DNA of 64,000 nt from NCBI GenBank assembly GCA_963457665.1, contig OY735209.1, forward strand, positions 57,479,019 to 57,543,018, written 5' to 3'. The translations under genes were made by a program, and so were the position numbers. This document shows, piece after piece, positions 1 to 11,249 of the stretch. This DNA is from Thysanoteuthis rhombus (lineage: Eukaryota > Mollusca > Cephalopoda > Oegopsida > Thysanoteuthidae). The notes below the pieces were generated by a model. It made no database searches and was not told the DNA's origin. It worked only from the letters and a program-made list of their open reading frames with translations. Every line of letters starts with the position of its first letter. Position 1 is the stretch's first letter.

Positions 1-103
1 TTTTGAATGTGTTGTCAAAGCAGCTAAGGAAATATACATTATATCACATAATATTCAGCACATAATAATTACAGTGTTAATACTAATGATGATTATAATA
101 ACA

Positions 104-473
104 GGACTAGCTGGTCACTCAATAGAAATTGTCATGTGAACAATGTCTTCCGGCAGGGATGATCAATTCGAAAGATGGGGTCGTCAGTGAATAAAGTTAC
201 TTCTCTTGCCTTTTGTTGTATCACTAGAACAACCGAATTTTAGTAAAAAAATGCATGAACACTGCTGGGCACAAACAAAGGTACTAATTTAGCATAAACT
301 TACATCAAAAGTTGAACCCCTCCAAAAAAATTTCTAGACATGATAAGGATTAAATGCTTCAATTTACAGCCCTCTGGCTCCATTGGTGCAGCCTGTATGT
401 GTGACATGCATGCATACATATCCCACCAGTCAGCCAGAATCATTTAAAAGCTGAAGAAACACAAGTAGACACT
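104..473 (+). repeat. R1 interspersed repeat, copy 1
   Basis: First of about sixteen copies of a non-coding family, defined here as plus when it opens with a GGTTAGTCACTCAATAGAAA-like end. Landmarks in order are that end, a block resembling GACCAATGTCTT, a GATCA-rich block, CTTTTGTTG with a short spacer to a CAC, the block TTAGCATAAACTTACAT, a CAGCCCTCTGGCTCCATTGG block, and a CAGCCAG/GCTGAAGAAAC end. It has no open reading frame and no terminal inverted repeats that I could see. The class (SINE without a tRNA head, MITE, or non-autonomous LINE derivative) is undetermined. It is recognised only by comparison with the other copies in this window. Confidence 0.8.
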
Positions 474-1273
474 TACAAATGATAATCGAGAATTTTCTGA
501 TAACACATACACTTTATAAATTTCAAGCTAGATTCTCTTTTGCAAATGGGGTAAATCCAAAATTAGAATCTTGCTAAAAATAAATGGCATGAATAAAAAA
601 CATCAAATGTTTTCCTAAATTGTACTGCATATAGTTCATACACAAGATAAAATACACTAATAAATGCACATATACTCCTCGGTACATAAATGCACATATA
701 TGCACACACATATTCCCGCTCATATATTTATTTTCCTATCAGAGAATTTTCCTTCCATTGAAATGTTTATTAGAGAGAATTAGTGATAAGACGATGGAGA
801 AAAAGATTAATTGTGTGATGGGAGAAGAAAATAGGAATAAGAAAAGAAAGAGAAAGAATTTAAAAAGAAATTGATGAAAAAGAAAAAGAAGAGTTAGAAT
901 GAAAAAACAGTAATTGAAAGAAAAATTTTTAAAGATTTGGAGAGAATTGAAGGAGCAGCGGAAAAGAAGAAGAACTGAAGAAGCATTGGAGAAAAAAAAC
1001 AACAATTGTAGCATTGCAGAATAAGAATTGAAGGAAGAGAATAAGAATTGAGACATTGAAGAAAATGAAAAACAGTCGAAGAAGAAGAAAAAGACTTTGT
1101 TCAAAAACTGTGACGTATTTACAATTTTTGACAATATTTGTTTCTGTAATAAAATTATTTCTTTCCAATTGAATTTTCAACTTAATCCCCATTGAAATAC
1201 ATAATCATTGCATCAAAAATAAAATAAGAAATATTGTCTGAAGTACAACATAATTCATTGTAAAACAAAAAAG

Positions 1274-1274
<1 letters not shown>

Positions 1275-1319
<45 letters not shown>
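1275..1319. repeat. (TA)n microsatellite
   Basis: An uninterrupted TA dinucleotide tract of about 45 bp, read directly. Confidence 0.97.
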
Positions 1320-1322
<3 letters not shown>

Positions 1323-1424
1323 AAGTGTAAACATCGTATAGTTTGCTTTCTTTCATTCTTTCTTGTATTTTTTTTTTTTCTATTTGGCCACTCTCTATAT
1401 CGTATCTCTCTATCTTTATCAATG

Positions 1425-1444
1425 CTCTCTCTCTCTCTCTCTCT
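1425..1444. repeat. (CT)n microsatellite
   Basis: A CT dinucleotide run of about 20 bp in a wider pyrimidine-rich stretch. Confidence 0.9.
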
Positions 1445-2301
1445 TATTATCCCCACTCTTGTTGAGTCTTGTTAAGATAACAGCTATCATCCTTTGAGGC
1501 AATCACTGTATGTCTCTCTTTGACCACTCTCTCTTCAGGTCACTTAATCCCTTACAAATGCCATTAACCTATTTACCATGAAGTATTTCGCATTCACAGA
1601 AATGTCGACTTTGCAATTGAGAAAGGATTTAAGAAACATTGAAAAAAAAAAACATAGAAGAAGAAAAAGAAGGAGAATCTCAACTTGAGAACTTTGAACG
1701 AAAATTTCAGAGTAACCTCCCCCCCCCCCGTGGGCAAAGTAAGAATTGTTCAAATGAATGAACTGTGACTGCGACTGCGACTGCTACTCTTGTTACTGCT
1801 GCTAGTGTTACCATTTATCGTAACTGCTTTGCATATTCCGGAACAAAGTTTTTCTTCTTCTTTCCTTTGTTAGAGTTCTATTTCCTCTGACTACAACAAT
1901 AAACCACAGGCAGCCCTTCCTGGCTTCCTGCTGAGACTCAGTATTGATTACTCATGCGATTGAAGAAAACAGGGGGGGAAAGGTAGCTCTGAAGAAGCAT
2001 AAGAAATTGAAATCTACGCAGTTTGAAAAGAAGCGAAATGCATTGTTTTTGAATTAATGGCATAATTAGTTTGAGACATCTCGGTAAAGTACTGGGGAAT
2101 GAAACAGAAGGTAAGGAGAGAAGAACTGAGATAATAAAGAAGGTTATTATTATTGAAGTGTTTCGTATCGTAGACTTTGCTACCCTTCTTATTGGATTTT
2201 GGTAACTCACTAGCATTCTTTCAATAGAGTCAGAGATTACCCTTGTAGTTGCACCTCAGCTAAAGGTTAAATATGAAAAAAACTATCAATAATGAAATGT
2301 A

Positions 2302-2530
2302 GGTGCAGAGTGGCATAGTGGTTACTGGCGCAGAAAGCAGAATCAGTCAACTGAGTACAGCATAAATTCATATCTCCTCCCAGCTATTTGTAAATGGCTG
2401 GACAGTCCAGCCCATCTAAGAGAGACTCTCTCGGAGAAAAAAAAAACAACCTACCACTCAGTAGCCACTATAACTGGTCCCAACCCTGGATAAAAGAGGA
2501 GGGTTGGGTTTGGGGCTAGCAACTCCAACC
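2302..2530 (+). repeat. tRNA-headed SINE-like repeat (S2), copy 1
   Basis: The segment starts with GTGCAGAGTGGCATAGTGG, which resembles a tRNA/pol III A box, and continues through a tRNA-length head. After a short A-run it carries a block rich in CCAACCC and GGGTTGG around 2479-2535. That block can pair with itself and looks like part of a different repeat. The related heads at 20084 and 44507 share the TGGCNNAGTGG-type start. The B box is decayed. It is a SINE relic, not a working tRNA gene. Confidence 0.5.
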
Positions 2531-3230
2531 CATTCTTAGAAGACAAAAGTTTGTTTTTTTTCACATACATAAGCAACAGATAAATATAACATGGAACACT
2601 GACTCCTATAAGTTGGTCATGTTGCACCAAGCAAGTATATTCTTTCAACTTACAATAGTAATTAATCATATTTTCCTTATTTTCAATATAACTATCAAAC
2701 AGCTTTATGGTAACCCCTTCATGATGGTCATTCAAATACAAAATTAGTTTGTTTTTTCATTTCATTTCCTATACTTATTTTCATTAATAAGATGTATCAA
2801 ATAAATGATTCCATGTAGATTTTCAGAGCCCTTATTTATTTGATTAAGGTTTTGGTATTAATTCTTGTATTATATTTCTGTGAATCTATCCAAGTAGTGT
2901 TTAATCCCATTGTGACTCACAAGAAGGTGTCCAGTTCTAAAAACCAAGAATTCAAACAATGAGGTTCCAAGTGTCACTCTCATCAGAAATTTTGCCAGAA
3001 GGAATCAATTCTAAATTTTTCACTCTTAATTCAAGTTGTGCATTATTCTTGAGCTGAAATACTCTCAAATTGTATCTGATTAGGTTGTCAGAAAAATAGG
3101 CATAGTTTCACTATGAATAAATTTATCTTAGTTTTTCTAATGAAATTGGTTTTGACACACCAATATTACTGCTCAGTACAAAGTGTTCCAATTAATTATC
3201 AATAGATATTTGTCTAAATTAGAGATTGTG

Positions 3231-3593
3231 AACCAAAAATGTCAATGTGGACTTGTTCAATTTTCAAGTTGGTTCAACTGGCTGGCTATGTATGTATATA
3301 TGTATCATGCATACAGACCAGCTAGGGAGCTGAAAATCTAAACTTTTTAGTGGGGGTGCGGCCATTTCTCAATGTAAGTTTATGCTAAATTGATCGCTAG
3401 TTTATGTCTGGCAACATTCACACTTGTTTTTTTCTGACTTTTTTAGTGATCATGATGCCCAACAAAATGTGAGAGAAGTAACTCATTCATTAATCTCTTC
3501 CTTTTCCAATTTTTTGATTGATCACCCCTTACATGGCATGCTGTCAGTTGAAATCAGTCTTATGACAGTCTCTTTTGAGTAACTAACCAGACC
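3231..3593 (-). repeat. R1 interspersed repeat, copy 2
   Basis: A near full-length R1 copy on the minus strand. On the plus strand it reads CTGGCTGGCTATGTATG near its start, then CAATGTAAGTTTATGCTAAA, GATCAC blocks, a CATGGCATGCTG block, and ends in GAGTAACTAACCAGACC. This shows the same landmark order as copy 1 in reverse complement. Confidence 0.85.
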
Positions 3594-4249
3594 TATTTTA
3601 ATCTATTGTATTATTCCTAAATTATTTTCAAGGCTGCATCCAAGTCTAACTCACGATTCTAACAACAGTCACTTTCAATTCTCTATGAGCATGGAAACAA
3701 CCTTGAGGTTTAGAGATTAAGATTACAGCTTTCCATCAACAGAATGTAATTGGGTAGAAATTGGTAGAACCAAGCATGTTAGAAATAACATTTAAATTCT
3801 CAGCTCTCCTTTCCTTAGTTTGTTATTCATTCACATCATCTGTCATTTTTCTACGTAGTTATCCGCTATGACACCTCTCAACTATCCTTTTAGCATTGTC
3901 AATTTGGACTTTTTTTCAATTTTTCTTATTTGGAAGTTATTACTGAATTCGAAAAAATCTTTTCAAAATCATCTGAATTAACTAAAATGAACTCCAAAAT
4001 CCGAAAAATAAAAAATAAAAACTCCTAAAAATGGCAGCTCTAGACTCTCAAATTGAAAAAAATTAAATTCAAAAAATATCCAAAATGGCGTCACTGCCCC
4101 CCCCACACACACACTGTTACTCATTCAACTGTCCTTCCCTATTCTGTTATTCCTTTCATCAACTGTCCTTACCCATTCTGTTATTCATACTTATCAACAA
4201 GAAAGTACAAAGGTAATCAGCCAGCAAATGAATTTAATACTGAATGTCA

Positions 4250-4460
4250 AAATCATATAATATAATATTTTGTAGCTACATTGGGTATGTTACCTGTAAA
4301 ATCAGTTCAAATGTAAAGTGAATACTGAGTCATTTTCCCTTACCAATAAGTGATGAAAGCCTGCTACAATTTACGAGCTTTAATGGGACAGCTAAAAGTA
4401 GATGACCAGTGAAGAGAAAATTTGATTCCATTCAAAATGTTTATCTCCAGTATTAAAGTC
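4250..4460 (+). repeat. Direct repeat unit T1 (left copy)
   Basis: About 205 bp that recurs at 4992-5215. Shared blocks include AGCTACATTG near the start, CCAATAAGTGATGAAAGCCT, GGGACAGCT and ATCTCCAGTATTA near the end. The two copies flank the LINE fragment at 4459-4990. No coding potential is seen. Confidence 0.8.
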
Positions 4461-4990
4461 TCCATGAAATCCTCAAAAGAAGGAGAAATCAAGCAAAGAA
4501 TCACTCTAGGATGGCAAGCCTACACCAGAGCAACCTTCAAGAACAAACAAATCCCATTAGTCCTAAAAAGAAGGGTATACAACCAATGAATCCTCTTGAT
4601 AGTTGACTATGAAGCTGAAAAATGGAAGATAAATAAGAGACTGCCCCTCAAACTGAGAAGCATACAATACAGGCATGAGAGAATCATGCTCAACCTCATG
4701 TGGAATGATTACAAAACAGCATAATATATAAGGGAAAAAATAGGAGTCCTAGACATCATAAAATCCATTCGAAAACTCATATGGTAATGGGCTGGTAATG
4801 TTGCAAGAATAGCAGACAACTGCTGGAATCACAGCGTAGATCCCAAGAGATCACATCTGAAACCAAAGCCGATAGAATATAAGATGGAGAGACACACTTG
4901 ACAAATTCAGATAGTATTGACTCTGCAACGCGTACGATAGAGAAGTTCATGTCCAACGATGGACGATATAAGACTGATGATGATTTGACA
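4459..4990 (+). pseudogene. LINE (family L) reverse-transcriptase C-terminal fragment, dead
   Basis: Reading plus with interruptions, the translation gives a stretch around KQRITLGWQAYTRATFKNK, then IPLVLKRRVYNQ, a stop, KRLPLKLRSIQYRHERIMLN, and WAGNVARIADN. This is the region downstream of the catalytic reverse-transcriptase motifs in endonuclease-type non-LTR retrotransposons, and it matches the other L copies in this window. Stops and frameshifts are frequent. The end near 4985 reaches the GATGATGAT tail shared with other L copies. It lies between two T1 units, so it either inserted into a T1 array or was duplicated alongside it. Confidence 0.75.
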
Positions 4991-4991
4991 G

Positions 4992-5250
4992 GTAACATTC
5001 TAGTACTATGATATTTTAGAGCTACATTGACTGTCTGTAACCTGTAAAACCGGTTCTGTTGATAAGTAAGTATTGAGTGATTTTCTCTAGCCAATAAGTG
5101 ATGAAAGCCTGCAACAATTTACAAGCTTTCATGGGACAGCTGAATGTGGATGACCAGTAAAGGAAAAAGTCGATTTCATTCAAAGTATAGGAGTACATCT
5201 CCAGTATTAGAATACTGTCATATTCTAGTACAATGATATTTTAGAGCTAT
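4992..5250 (+). repeat. Direct repeat unit T1 (second copy plus partial third)
   Basis: The second T1 unit runs from about 4992 to 5215. It is followed at once by a restart of the unit (CATTCTAGTACAATGATATT, then TTAGAGCTA) that breaks off near 5250. The tandem restart shows that T1 was a short tandem array. Confidence 0.75.
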
Positions 5251-6119
5251 CTAAGTATAAGGTGCTTTTAGACAAGCAGGCAACATATAAATGGAAGAAA
5301 TTTAAAACATTTTTTATGATCTCTGAAGTAAATAAAAGCTACAAACAAGATATCTGTGTTGGAGGGATTGTAATGACGAAGATTGAAACATAATAGAAAA
5401 TTAATGAAAAAATGTAAAAAAGACATCACCAAAGAAGAAAACAAATGCAAAACAAAAAAGCAGTGTAAATATAGATTTTCTGAGAGAAAGTTTCAGTTCT
5501 TTTCCTCTTTCCTTCTTAATGAATATGAAAAGGAAAAAAAAATGTAAAAGCATGAGACAAAAGTGGTAATAGCAGCTTGTTTTCCATTGGCTAAAAACCT
5601 TGGTTAAAATTAGAGTGATCAAATCGAATTCAAAAGAAGACTAGTCAAGAAATGATAAACTAGAAAGAAAAAAAAAGAAGAAAATGAAGAAATATTTTCC
5701 TGATTCCTTGAGACCTTTCAGACTTTATCTCAAATTTGCAAGTATTTTCTTAATTCTTATAATACTTTGAAAACTGTTAGCTTCTTCTGAAATGAAGTTC
5801 TGGATTGTTTACTTTTATGATGTTGAATGAAGGAGATAATGATCAGCTGCAATCAGCAACGCGTTATCACAGTCAATAAATGAATAACCATAGCTTCATA
5901 TTTTGAAGTCATGTAAAAAAATTCCATCAAAGTCTATGATCACAGAAAATTCTATTTATGACATCACTGGCATTTTCCACATCAAAAATTGTGTTTTAAA
6001 AAAATCTAGAAACATCTTTTCAGGAGAATTTAGATGTTAATGATGAACTCATTAGAATGGGCCCCCCACCCCAGGTCAAAAACGCCCTTTTTTCCCCAAA
6101 ATATGAAAAAACAAAACAG
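5251..6119. other. No gene seen
   Basis: AT-rich sequence with A-runs and a C-rich run at about 6061-6075. The open frames are short and of biased composition. No recognisable repeat family was found. Confidence 0.5.
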
Positions 6120-6417
6120 TATGTCTTTTTGTCGGATCACGAAAAAGTCCAAATTTTCAAAAAACTAGCATGAATACAGCTAGTCACAAACTAAAGGACT
6201 GATTTAGTATAAACTTACATTGTAGATTGACTACCCCACCCACAAAACTTATTTTGGGGAGAGTTTTCAAAAAATAGCAAAACATTTTTTTCAGATATAA
6301 TGAGCAGTAAATGCTTAAATTTTCAGCCCTTAAATCCATTGGCGCAGCCTGTAAGCCTGCTACCTAGATAGTCATCCAGAACACTTGGAAACTGAAGAAA
6401 TCTATGTTCACAGTTTT
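6120..6417 (+). repeat. R1 interspersed repeat, copy 3 (5' part lost)
   Basis: It begins at the TTTTTGTCGGATCAC block and keeps the CACAAACTAAAGGACTGATT, ATAAACTTACATTG, CAGCCCTTAAATCCATTGG and GAAGAAATCTATG landmarks. The opening GGTTAGT end is missing or too diverged to recognise. Confidence 0.75.
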
Positions 6418-7528
6418 ATATATTTTATTTTTTAATTAAAATTAGGTTTATATGTGCATACAATCAGTCTCTTGCTCATTTATATACATATATGTATATG
6501 AAAATAGGAGCAGAGTACAAGAAGAGTGATATATATATATTTACAGTGATACTTGACATAACAACAACAAGCTGTTCCACATTAAATAAAAATTCATTAA
6601 GTGTGTAGTTAAACCTATGGAATTTAAGTGATTTGTTCCAAATAAAAACATTGGACCCCTAAAACCCTGATAAATCATCTTGACTTCTTCACAAATAAAC
6701 ACCTGAGAAATAGTCCCCTTATATATGTTTCTCTAAATTTGCAATAACCTCTCTATCTCTGCAATAACTTTTCTACTTTTCACCACTTTCAAAGCAACAT
6801 CTGTAACTTTGATTTTTTTTTTTCAGAACATTTCTTTTCTTTAGAATAGTTGAAAGGGTAGCCAGGCTGTAATCTTTGCTAAGTTTTGTTGTAGAGACAT
6901 CAGATTCACTGTTATATACAATTTCTTGTTCGATTAGGATTGTAATTGTCTTTCAAGATTTCTTCAGTGGACCACCTGCAGTAGAAGATCTCTTAGAATG
7001 TATTATTTAATAGTTATTGCAAAAAAAATAATGTACAAAGATGCAATAGGTTATGAGATAACATACCTAGCCAGACTGTGCAATGTTTTACGAGATGCTA
7101 CTGATGGGATAGACAATGTTGGAATACACGTGCATCTTCTTTTTTCATGCTCACACGGTCTCAAAATATTTTTTTTGTTCCAAAGGGATTTTTTTTTAGT
7201 TATGGGATACCTTGAGCTCAATTAAATTTCATAGGATTTTTTCTGAAAATATTTCTCCAAGAGATTTCATTGTGACAATTGAGATCTCTCGTGAAGTGAA
7301 ATTTTGTTTTAAGACTCCTTTGCTATGAGAGTTACCACTGAATTTATACATGTACGATTTACATATATATATGCGTGCAGGTACATATATGTTACTAAAT
7401 CAATAAATCTGTAGCTTACTGATGAAAACAACATTCATTTAACATGACAAATTTTTATTTTTTCAATATAATCAACTTCTTTGTTGGAAAATCGGATTAC
7501 ATGGGAAAAGTAAATATTATTACTACTA
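6418..7528. other. No gene seen
   Basis: AT-rich DNA with short TATATG microsatellite patches near 6480-6540 and 7360. No repeat family or coding region can be supported. Confidence 0.5.
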
Positions 7529-7640
7529 GTTGTAAATAAGCAACTGAAATAGGATGAATGAAATCATAGTCAAAAATTGATAATAATGACAGTGCTTCAT
7601 CTAAGAAATACCAACTATGACTTTCAGATCTTTTTTTTAA
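7529..7640 (+). repeat. S1 SINE tail-only fragment
   Basis: It resembles the 3' half of the S1 SINE: AAATAAGCAACTGAAAT, a diverged middle, then GACAGTGCTTCATCTAA. The same order is seen after 19514 and 62480. The tRNA-like head is absent, so this is a 5'-truncated copy. Confidence 0.5.
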
Positions 7641-9411
7641 AGCTACTTCTGAAAAATACAGATGGATAATGAAAATGAATTTTGTTATCAAACCAGAGAC
7701 AAAATATTGGTCTTATCGATCCAACTTTAGCAGGATCATAGCAACAAAGTGGTTTGTTGATCAAGCTGATGATTAAGACTTGGGAGGTGAGTGAGTATGA
7801 TTGCCTTAATAGGACATGCTTGATTATCCATTAATAATTTTATCCAGGACTTTGCAACTATTAGATGCATCAAGGATAATATTGTTAAATTGTGGAACTG
7901 TATGTCTAACCTAAGAATAAATCATTGATTGGATTTTTTTAACCTTCTGTTTTTACTCTATTGACTGGAATTATCATTTGAGACAAAAAAATAACTTTTC
8001 TCTTGGTTGCTTTTTTTGTATTCCTGTTGAAAGAGTAAGATTTTTCTGATAAAAATACTTCCCTCTGGTAGCTCATAAATACGTTTATTAAAATGTACAA
8101 TCGGTTGAATGTGTAAGAAATATAATTAGAAGAAACCAAAATGCAGTTACAAATCTCAATATAATAAATGTCGGCTTTAATGAACTTGTGGATCTATCTG
8201 AACTGACTCTGGAGTTGCTGAATGAAGTTTGATAAATGTGAGAACTAATCACTGATTGCAGGTGTAATGGAATATGTAGGTGCATATTAGTCATTTGTAT
8301 GAAGAGGTAAGGTTTGAAATAGAGTGAAGGGCAACCAAAATGATTTTAGATTTACCAAATGTTGTCAGGTAAGGTTGAGGACACTATCATCCTTTTTATG
8401 TTCATTTTTAGTTGCTAAATATGGCTATATTTGCATGAAATGGCCAGAAAATAGCTCAAATTTGCTAAAATAACTGGAAAATAGCGATTAACATTAACTA
8501 AAAATTGATGCTTAATGTTGAATTTTCATGCTGCCAAAGCAAAAAATACACTGGATTCTGCATGAAAAACACTAAATTATATTTAATACAGAGAACTATA
8601 AAAGTCACTTTATATCTACCAAACAAGAGGCAACCATCGGGTATAATGACCATCCCTCCCCGGATTAGTCAATAATAGCATGGGTTAACTCAGTTTAATT
8701 TGCTATTCCCATTGTAGCATTGTCAATATTTAATAGAATCAGAATTGATTTTTTTTTTTCTATCATAAAACCAGGATATCAAAATTTAGGTTCACTGACA
8801 TATCTGCATAAGATAATTCCACATCAATAATTCAGCACAAGGATAATTCAATGTAAGGACTAAAAACAAACTAGGGAGTTAAAACAATTTATTTAGATCC
8901 AAAACAAAATTATTTTTTTGTTCACTGTTTATCGGTTTTACTTCTATCCATTTCCCATAAACAAAGATCTAATGTTTGTATTTGTCTCCCATACTATGCC
9001 AAAAATCTTTTCCATATTTAAGTGTTCTGTCTAAACAATAGCAAAATCTACTTAGTAACATCGAATTTCATTCTTTCCCTGTTAAAATGAACTCATTCGG
9101 GCTAGTTTATTGAACAATCATAGCCAATAAAGGTGGCAGAGGATTCTATCCATTTTTATATGTGCATATGTTTGTTTGACTGTTTTGGCACTTCCGGCCA
9201 TACTGTTTTATCTACAGACTTGAAAATTAGCATCAATACTTTGCTAAACCCCTTCTGAAGATTTTTTTTTTCCTTTTTCAAAAAAAAACTATCCTGAACT
9301 TTTTTACGGCCTTATTTTGATGGTACTCTTACTTTCATTATAGAGCCACAACTATTCAGAATTTTCCATAGGTTTGGAAATTATTTCCCAGCAACACATT
9401 TGATTGGCAGT
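7641..9411. other. No gene seen
   Basis: Diverse AT-rich sequence with a T-run at about 8750 and A/T runs near 9260-9290. None of the families defined in this window is clearly present. Confidence 0.45.
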
Positions 9412-9690
9412 ATAATATGTTAAACGCTAGTTCACCCATGCCACCAAAAAATAATGACACAATGTCAATAATTTTGCGATCGCATTGTACTAATGGAGCA
9501 TCAAAAACATTACATTGTCCTGCATTTTCCCTGCTTATGTTCAACAAGAATGACTCCAATTTTTTGCACGTCAGTAAAGGAACAAATATAATGGGAGACT
9601 ATTCTATAATTAGCATTTAATAGTTATCTCCATCGACAAATGTTACAGACAAAAAAATATAAACATACACATGGCATATTATATAAGTAG
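9412..9690 (+). repeat. R2 interspersed repeat, copy 1
   Basis: About 280 bp sharing ordered blocks with 10233-10510: a CTAG..CCATGCCA start, TTTTGCGATCGCATTGTAC, an A-rich CTCCAATTTTT block, GGGAGACTATTCTATAATTAGC, GTTATCTCCATCGACAAATG, and an ACATACACATGGCATAT end. No coding potential. The two nearby copies are in the same orientation. Confidence 0.75.
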
Positions 9691-10232
9691 ATTCTGCAGT
9701 CAAATTTTTACTCGCTGTTAGAATGTCTGGATCTTATCTCTTTGTCAAAAACAATTTTGTCATTGTGTGTCTGACCTTCAAGCAGTGGAGATGGTTACTA
9801 CACACCAGACAGCACAAATATATATCATATTAATTACCACTGAGTATGTTTTTTTTTTAATAACTTTATCTCATAACTTTTTTAAAAAATATTATTCAAT
9901 GAATATCCTTTTTCAAACATTTTTTTTGTTTTATTTTCTTTCAGAGACTTTTGACTTTTTTTCCATTCAAAGTGAAAGCAGGAAAATTAACCGGGATAAC
10001 CATTACAACATGGCTTCTGGTTCCAGCGACTGAATTGTATTAAAACTTCACCAAAGGTAACACTTTTTACCCAGTTAAGAAGAGAAAACTTCCTCTTTTT
10101 TTGTATGGCTTTGAAGCCTGTTGCTAAATTAGTTGAAATATATTCAAAACAAAAATTCTTTGATGTCCAAATTATCTTTCATAGCTGATTTTCAAAATAA
10201 GTTTCTAATATGTATTGTTTGCTTTCATATTC

Positions 10233-10510
10233 ATTCTTAAGATGACTAGTATATCCATGCCATTGAGAAATTATGGCAGTATTTAAATAACTTTGCAATC
10301 TCGTTGTACTTTTAAGAAATATCGAAAACATTTTGTTACTCTGCATTTTTGAGTTTATGTACGAACAGAATGAACCCAAATTTTTCATGCATTTCTTTGA
10401 AAAAAATAAATAAATAAGAGAGACTTTTCTCTAATCAATATTCAATGGTTATCTCCCTTGACAAATGTTTCAAACAAAAATATCGACATACACATGGTAT
10501 ATCATATAAC
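10233..10510 (+). repeat. R2 interspersed repeat, copy 2
   Basis: It matches copy 1 block for block: TTTGCAATCTCGTTGTAC, AACCCAAATTTTTCATGCAT, GAGACTTTTCTCTAATCAAT, GGTTATCTCCCTTGACAAATG and ACATACACATGGTATATCAT. Divergence appears substantial, which suggests an old family. Confidence 0.75.
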
Positions 10511-10599
10511 TAAATTAAACTAAAATATCTCCCTGTAAAATACTATGTATTCAATATGCCAGTAGGCTACTCAAAGATAGCCTTCCTGATAGGTTTTTG

Positions 10600-10601
<2 letters not shown>

Positions 10602-10640
<39 letters not shown>

Positions 10641-10641
10641 T
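10602..10641. repeat. (TA)n microsatellite
   Basis: About 40 bp of TA repeats with one ACA interruption near the right end. Confidence 0.95.
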
Positions 10642-10649
10642 AGTTACAG

Positions 10650-11085
10650 TTTCCAGGAATTACCTCAAATTACCTCCAGTATCTTTGCATTGTCTGTAAC
10701 ATTTGATAACTTAAATTTTATCCCTATGCAAAATTTCTGCATCTTCAGAAAAATATTAAGGAGAACAACTTAAAAAAATTTGCTTGAAATGACATATGGT
10801 GACATTGAATGACCTCAATATCAAAATCAAATTTCTAAATACTTTGGCCGTGAAAGGATTTACCGCCCTACCAAACTTCAGTTTCATTGGTGCAAAATTG
10901 TGAATAATAACTTGGAAAATTGACTGACCTTGAATGACCTCAGAAGTCAATATCACTGAGAAAATTGTTGTGCATCATAATTTTGTACCAATGATGCTTG
11001 AATTTAGCATATTGGAACAAAATGCACAACTTGGCTAGAAATGACCTCTGAAAACCTCAAATAACTTCTGAGGTCAGCCTATGTT
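10650..11085. repeat. Diverged tandem repeat with AATGACCTC motifs
   Basis: Roughly three to four units of about 125 bp. Each unit carries ATTGG or ACCAATG, a GCAAAATT/AATGCACA block, ACTTGG or ACTTAA, then (G)AATGACCTC. Examples of the last motif are near 10807, 10930 and 11040. Unit boundaries are blurred by divergence. The repeated AGGTCA/TGACCT hexamers resemble nuclear-receptor half-sites, but they follow from the unit sequence and are not evidence of regulation. Confidence 0.5.
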
Positions 11086-11187
11086 CCAAGCTGATCTCTC
11101 CCCAGTCTACAAACAGAATATTGAGTCTTTTAGTCTTGCTTCTACAGAGAAGAGGCAAAAATGAACAGACAAAAGAGTTGAATATTA

Positions 11188-11188
<1 letters not shown>

Positions 11189-11248
<60 letters not shown>
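11189..11248. repeat. (TG)(TA)n microsatellite
   Basis: A short TG start running into about 50 bp of TA repeats. Confidence 0.96.

Positions 11249-11249
<1 letters not shown>

Larger units (their letters stand above)
480..2300. other. No gene seen; GA-rich and simple-repeat stretch
   Basis: The plus strand is purine-rich from about 770 to 1090 (AAGAAG/GAAAAAGAG). A (TA)n tract lies at 1275-1319, a T-run near 1370, and a (CT)n tract at 1425-1444. A C-run of about ten bases lies near 1724. The open frames here are Phe/Leu/Ser- or Tyr/Ile-rich translations of these simple sequences and are not genes. Confidence 0.6.

Noticed and set aside
739..1192. Phe-rich minus-strand frames of 131 and 87 codons
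   Set aside because: The plus strand is A/G-rich here. The composition is that of a simple sequence and no domain is visible.
4250..5215. LTR retrotransposon with T1 units as LTRs
   Set aside because: The enclosed coding remnant is non-LTR reverse transcriptase and ends in the L tail. T1 also restarts in tandem, and there is no primer-binding site or TG...CA end.
10800..11060. Array of nuclear-receptor binding sites
   Set aside because: The AGGTCA words are explained by the tandem repeat unit. No promoter or gene is nearby.
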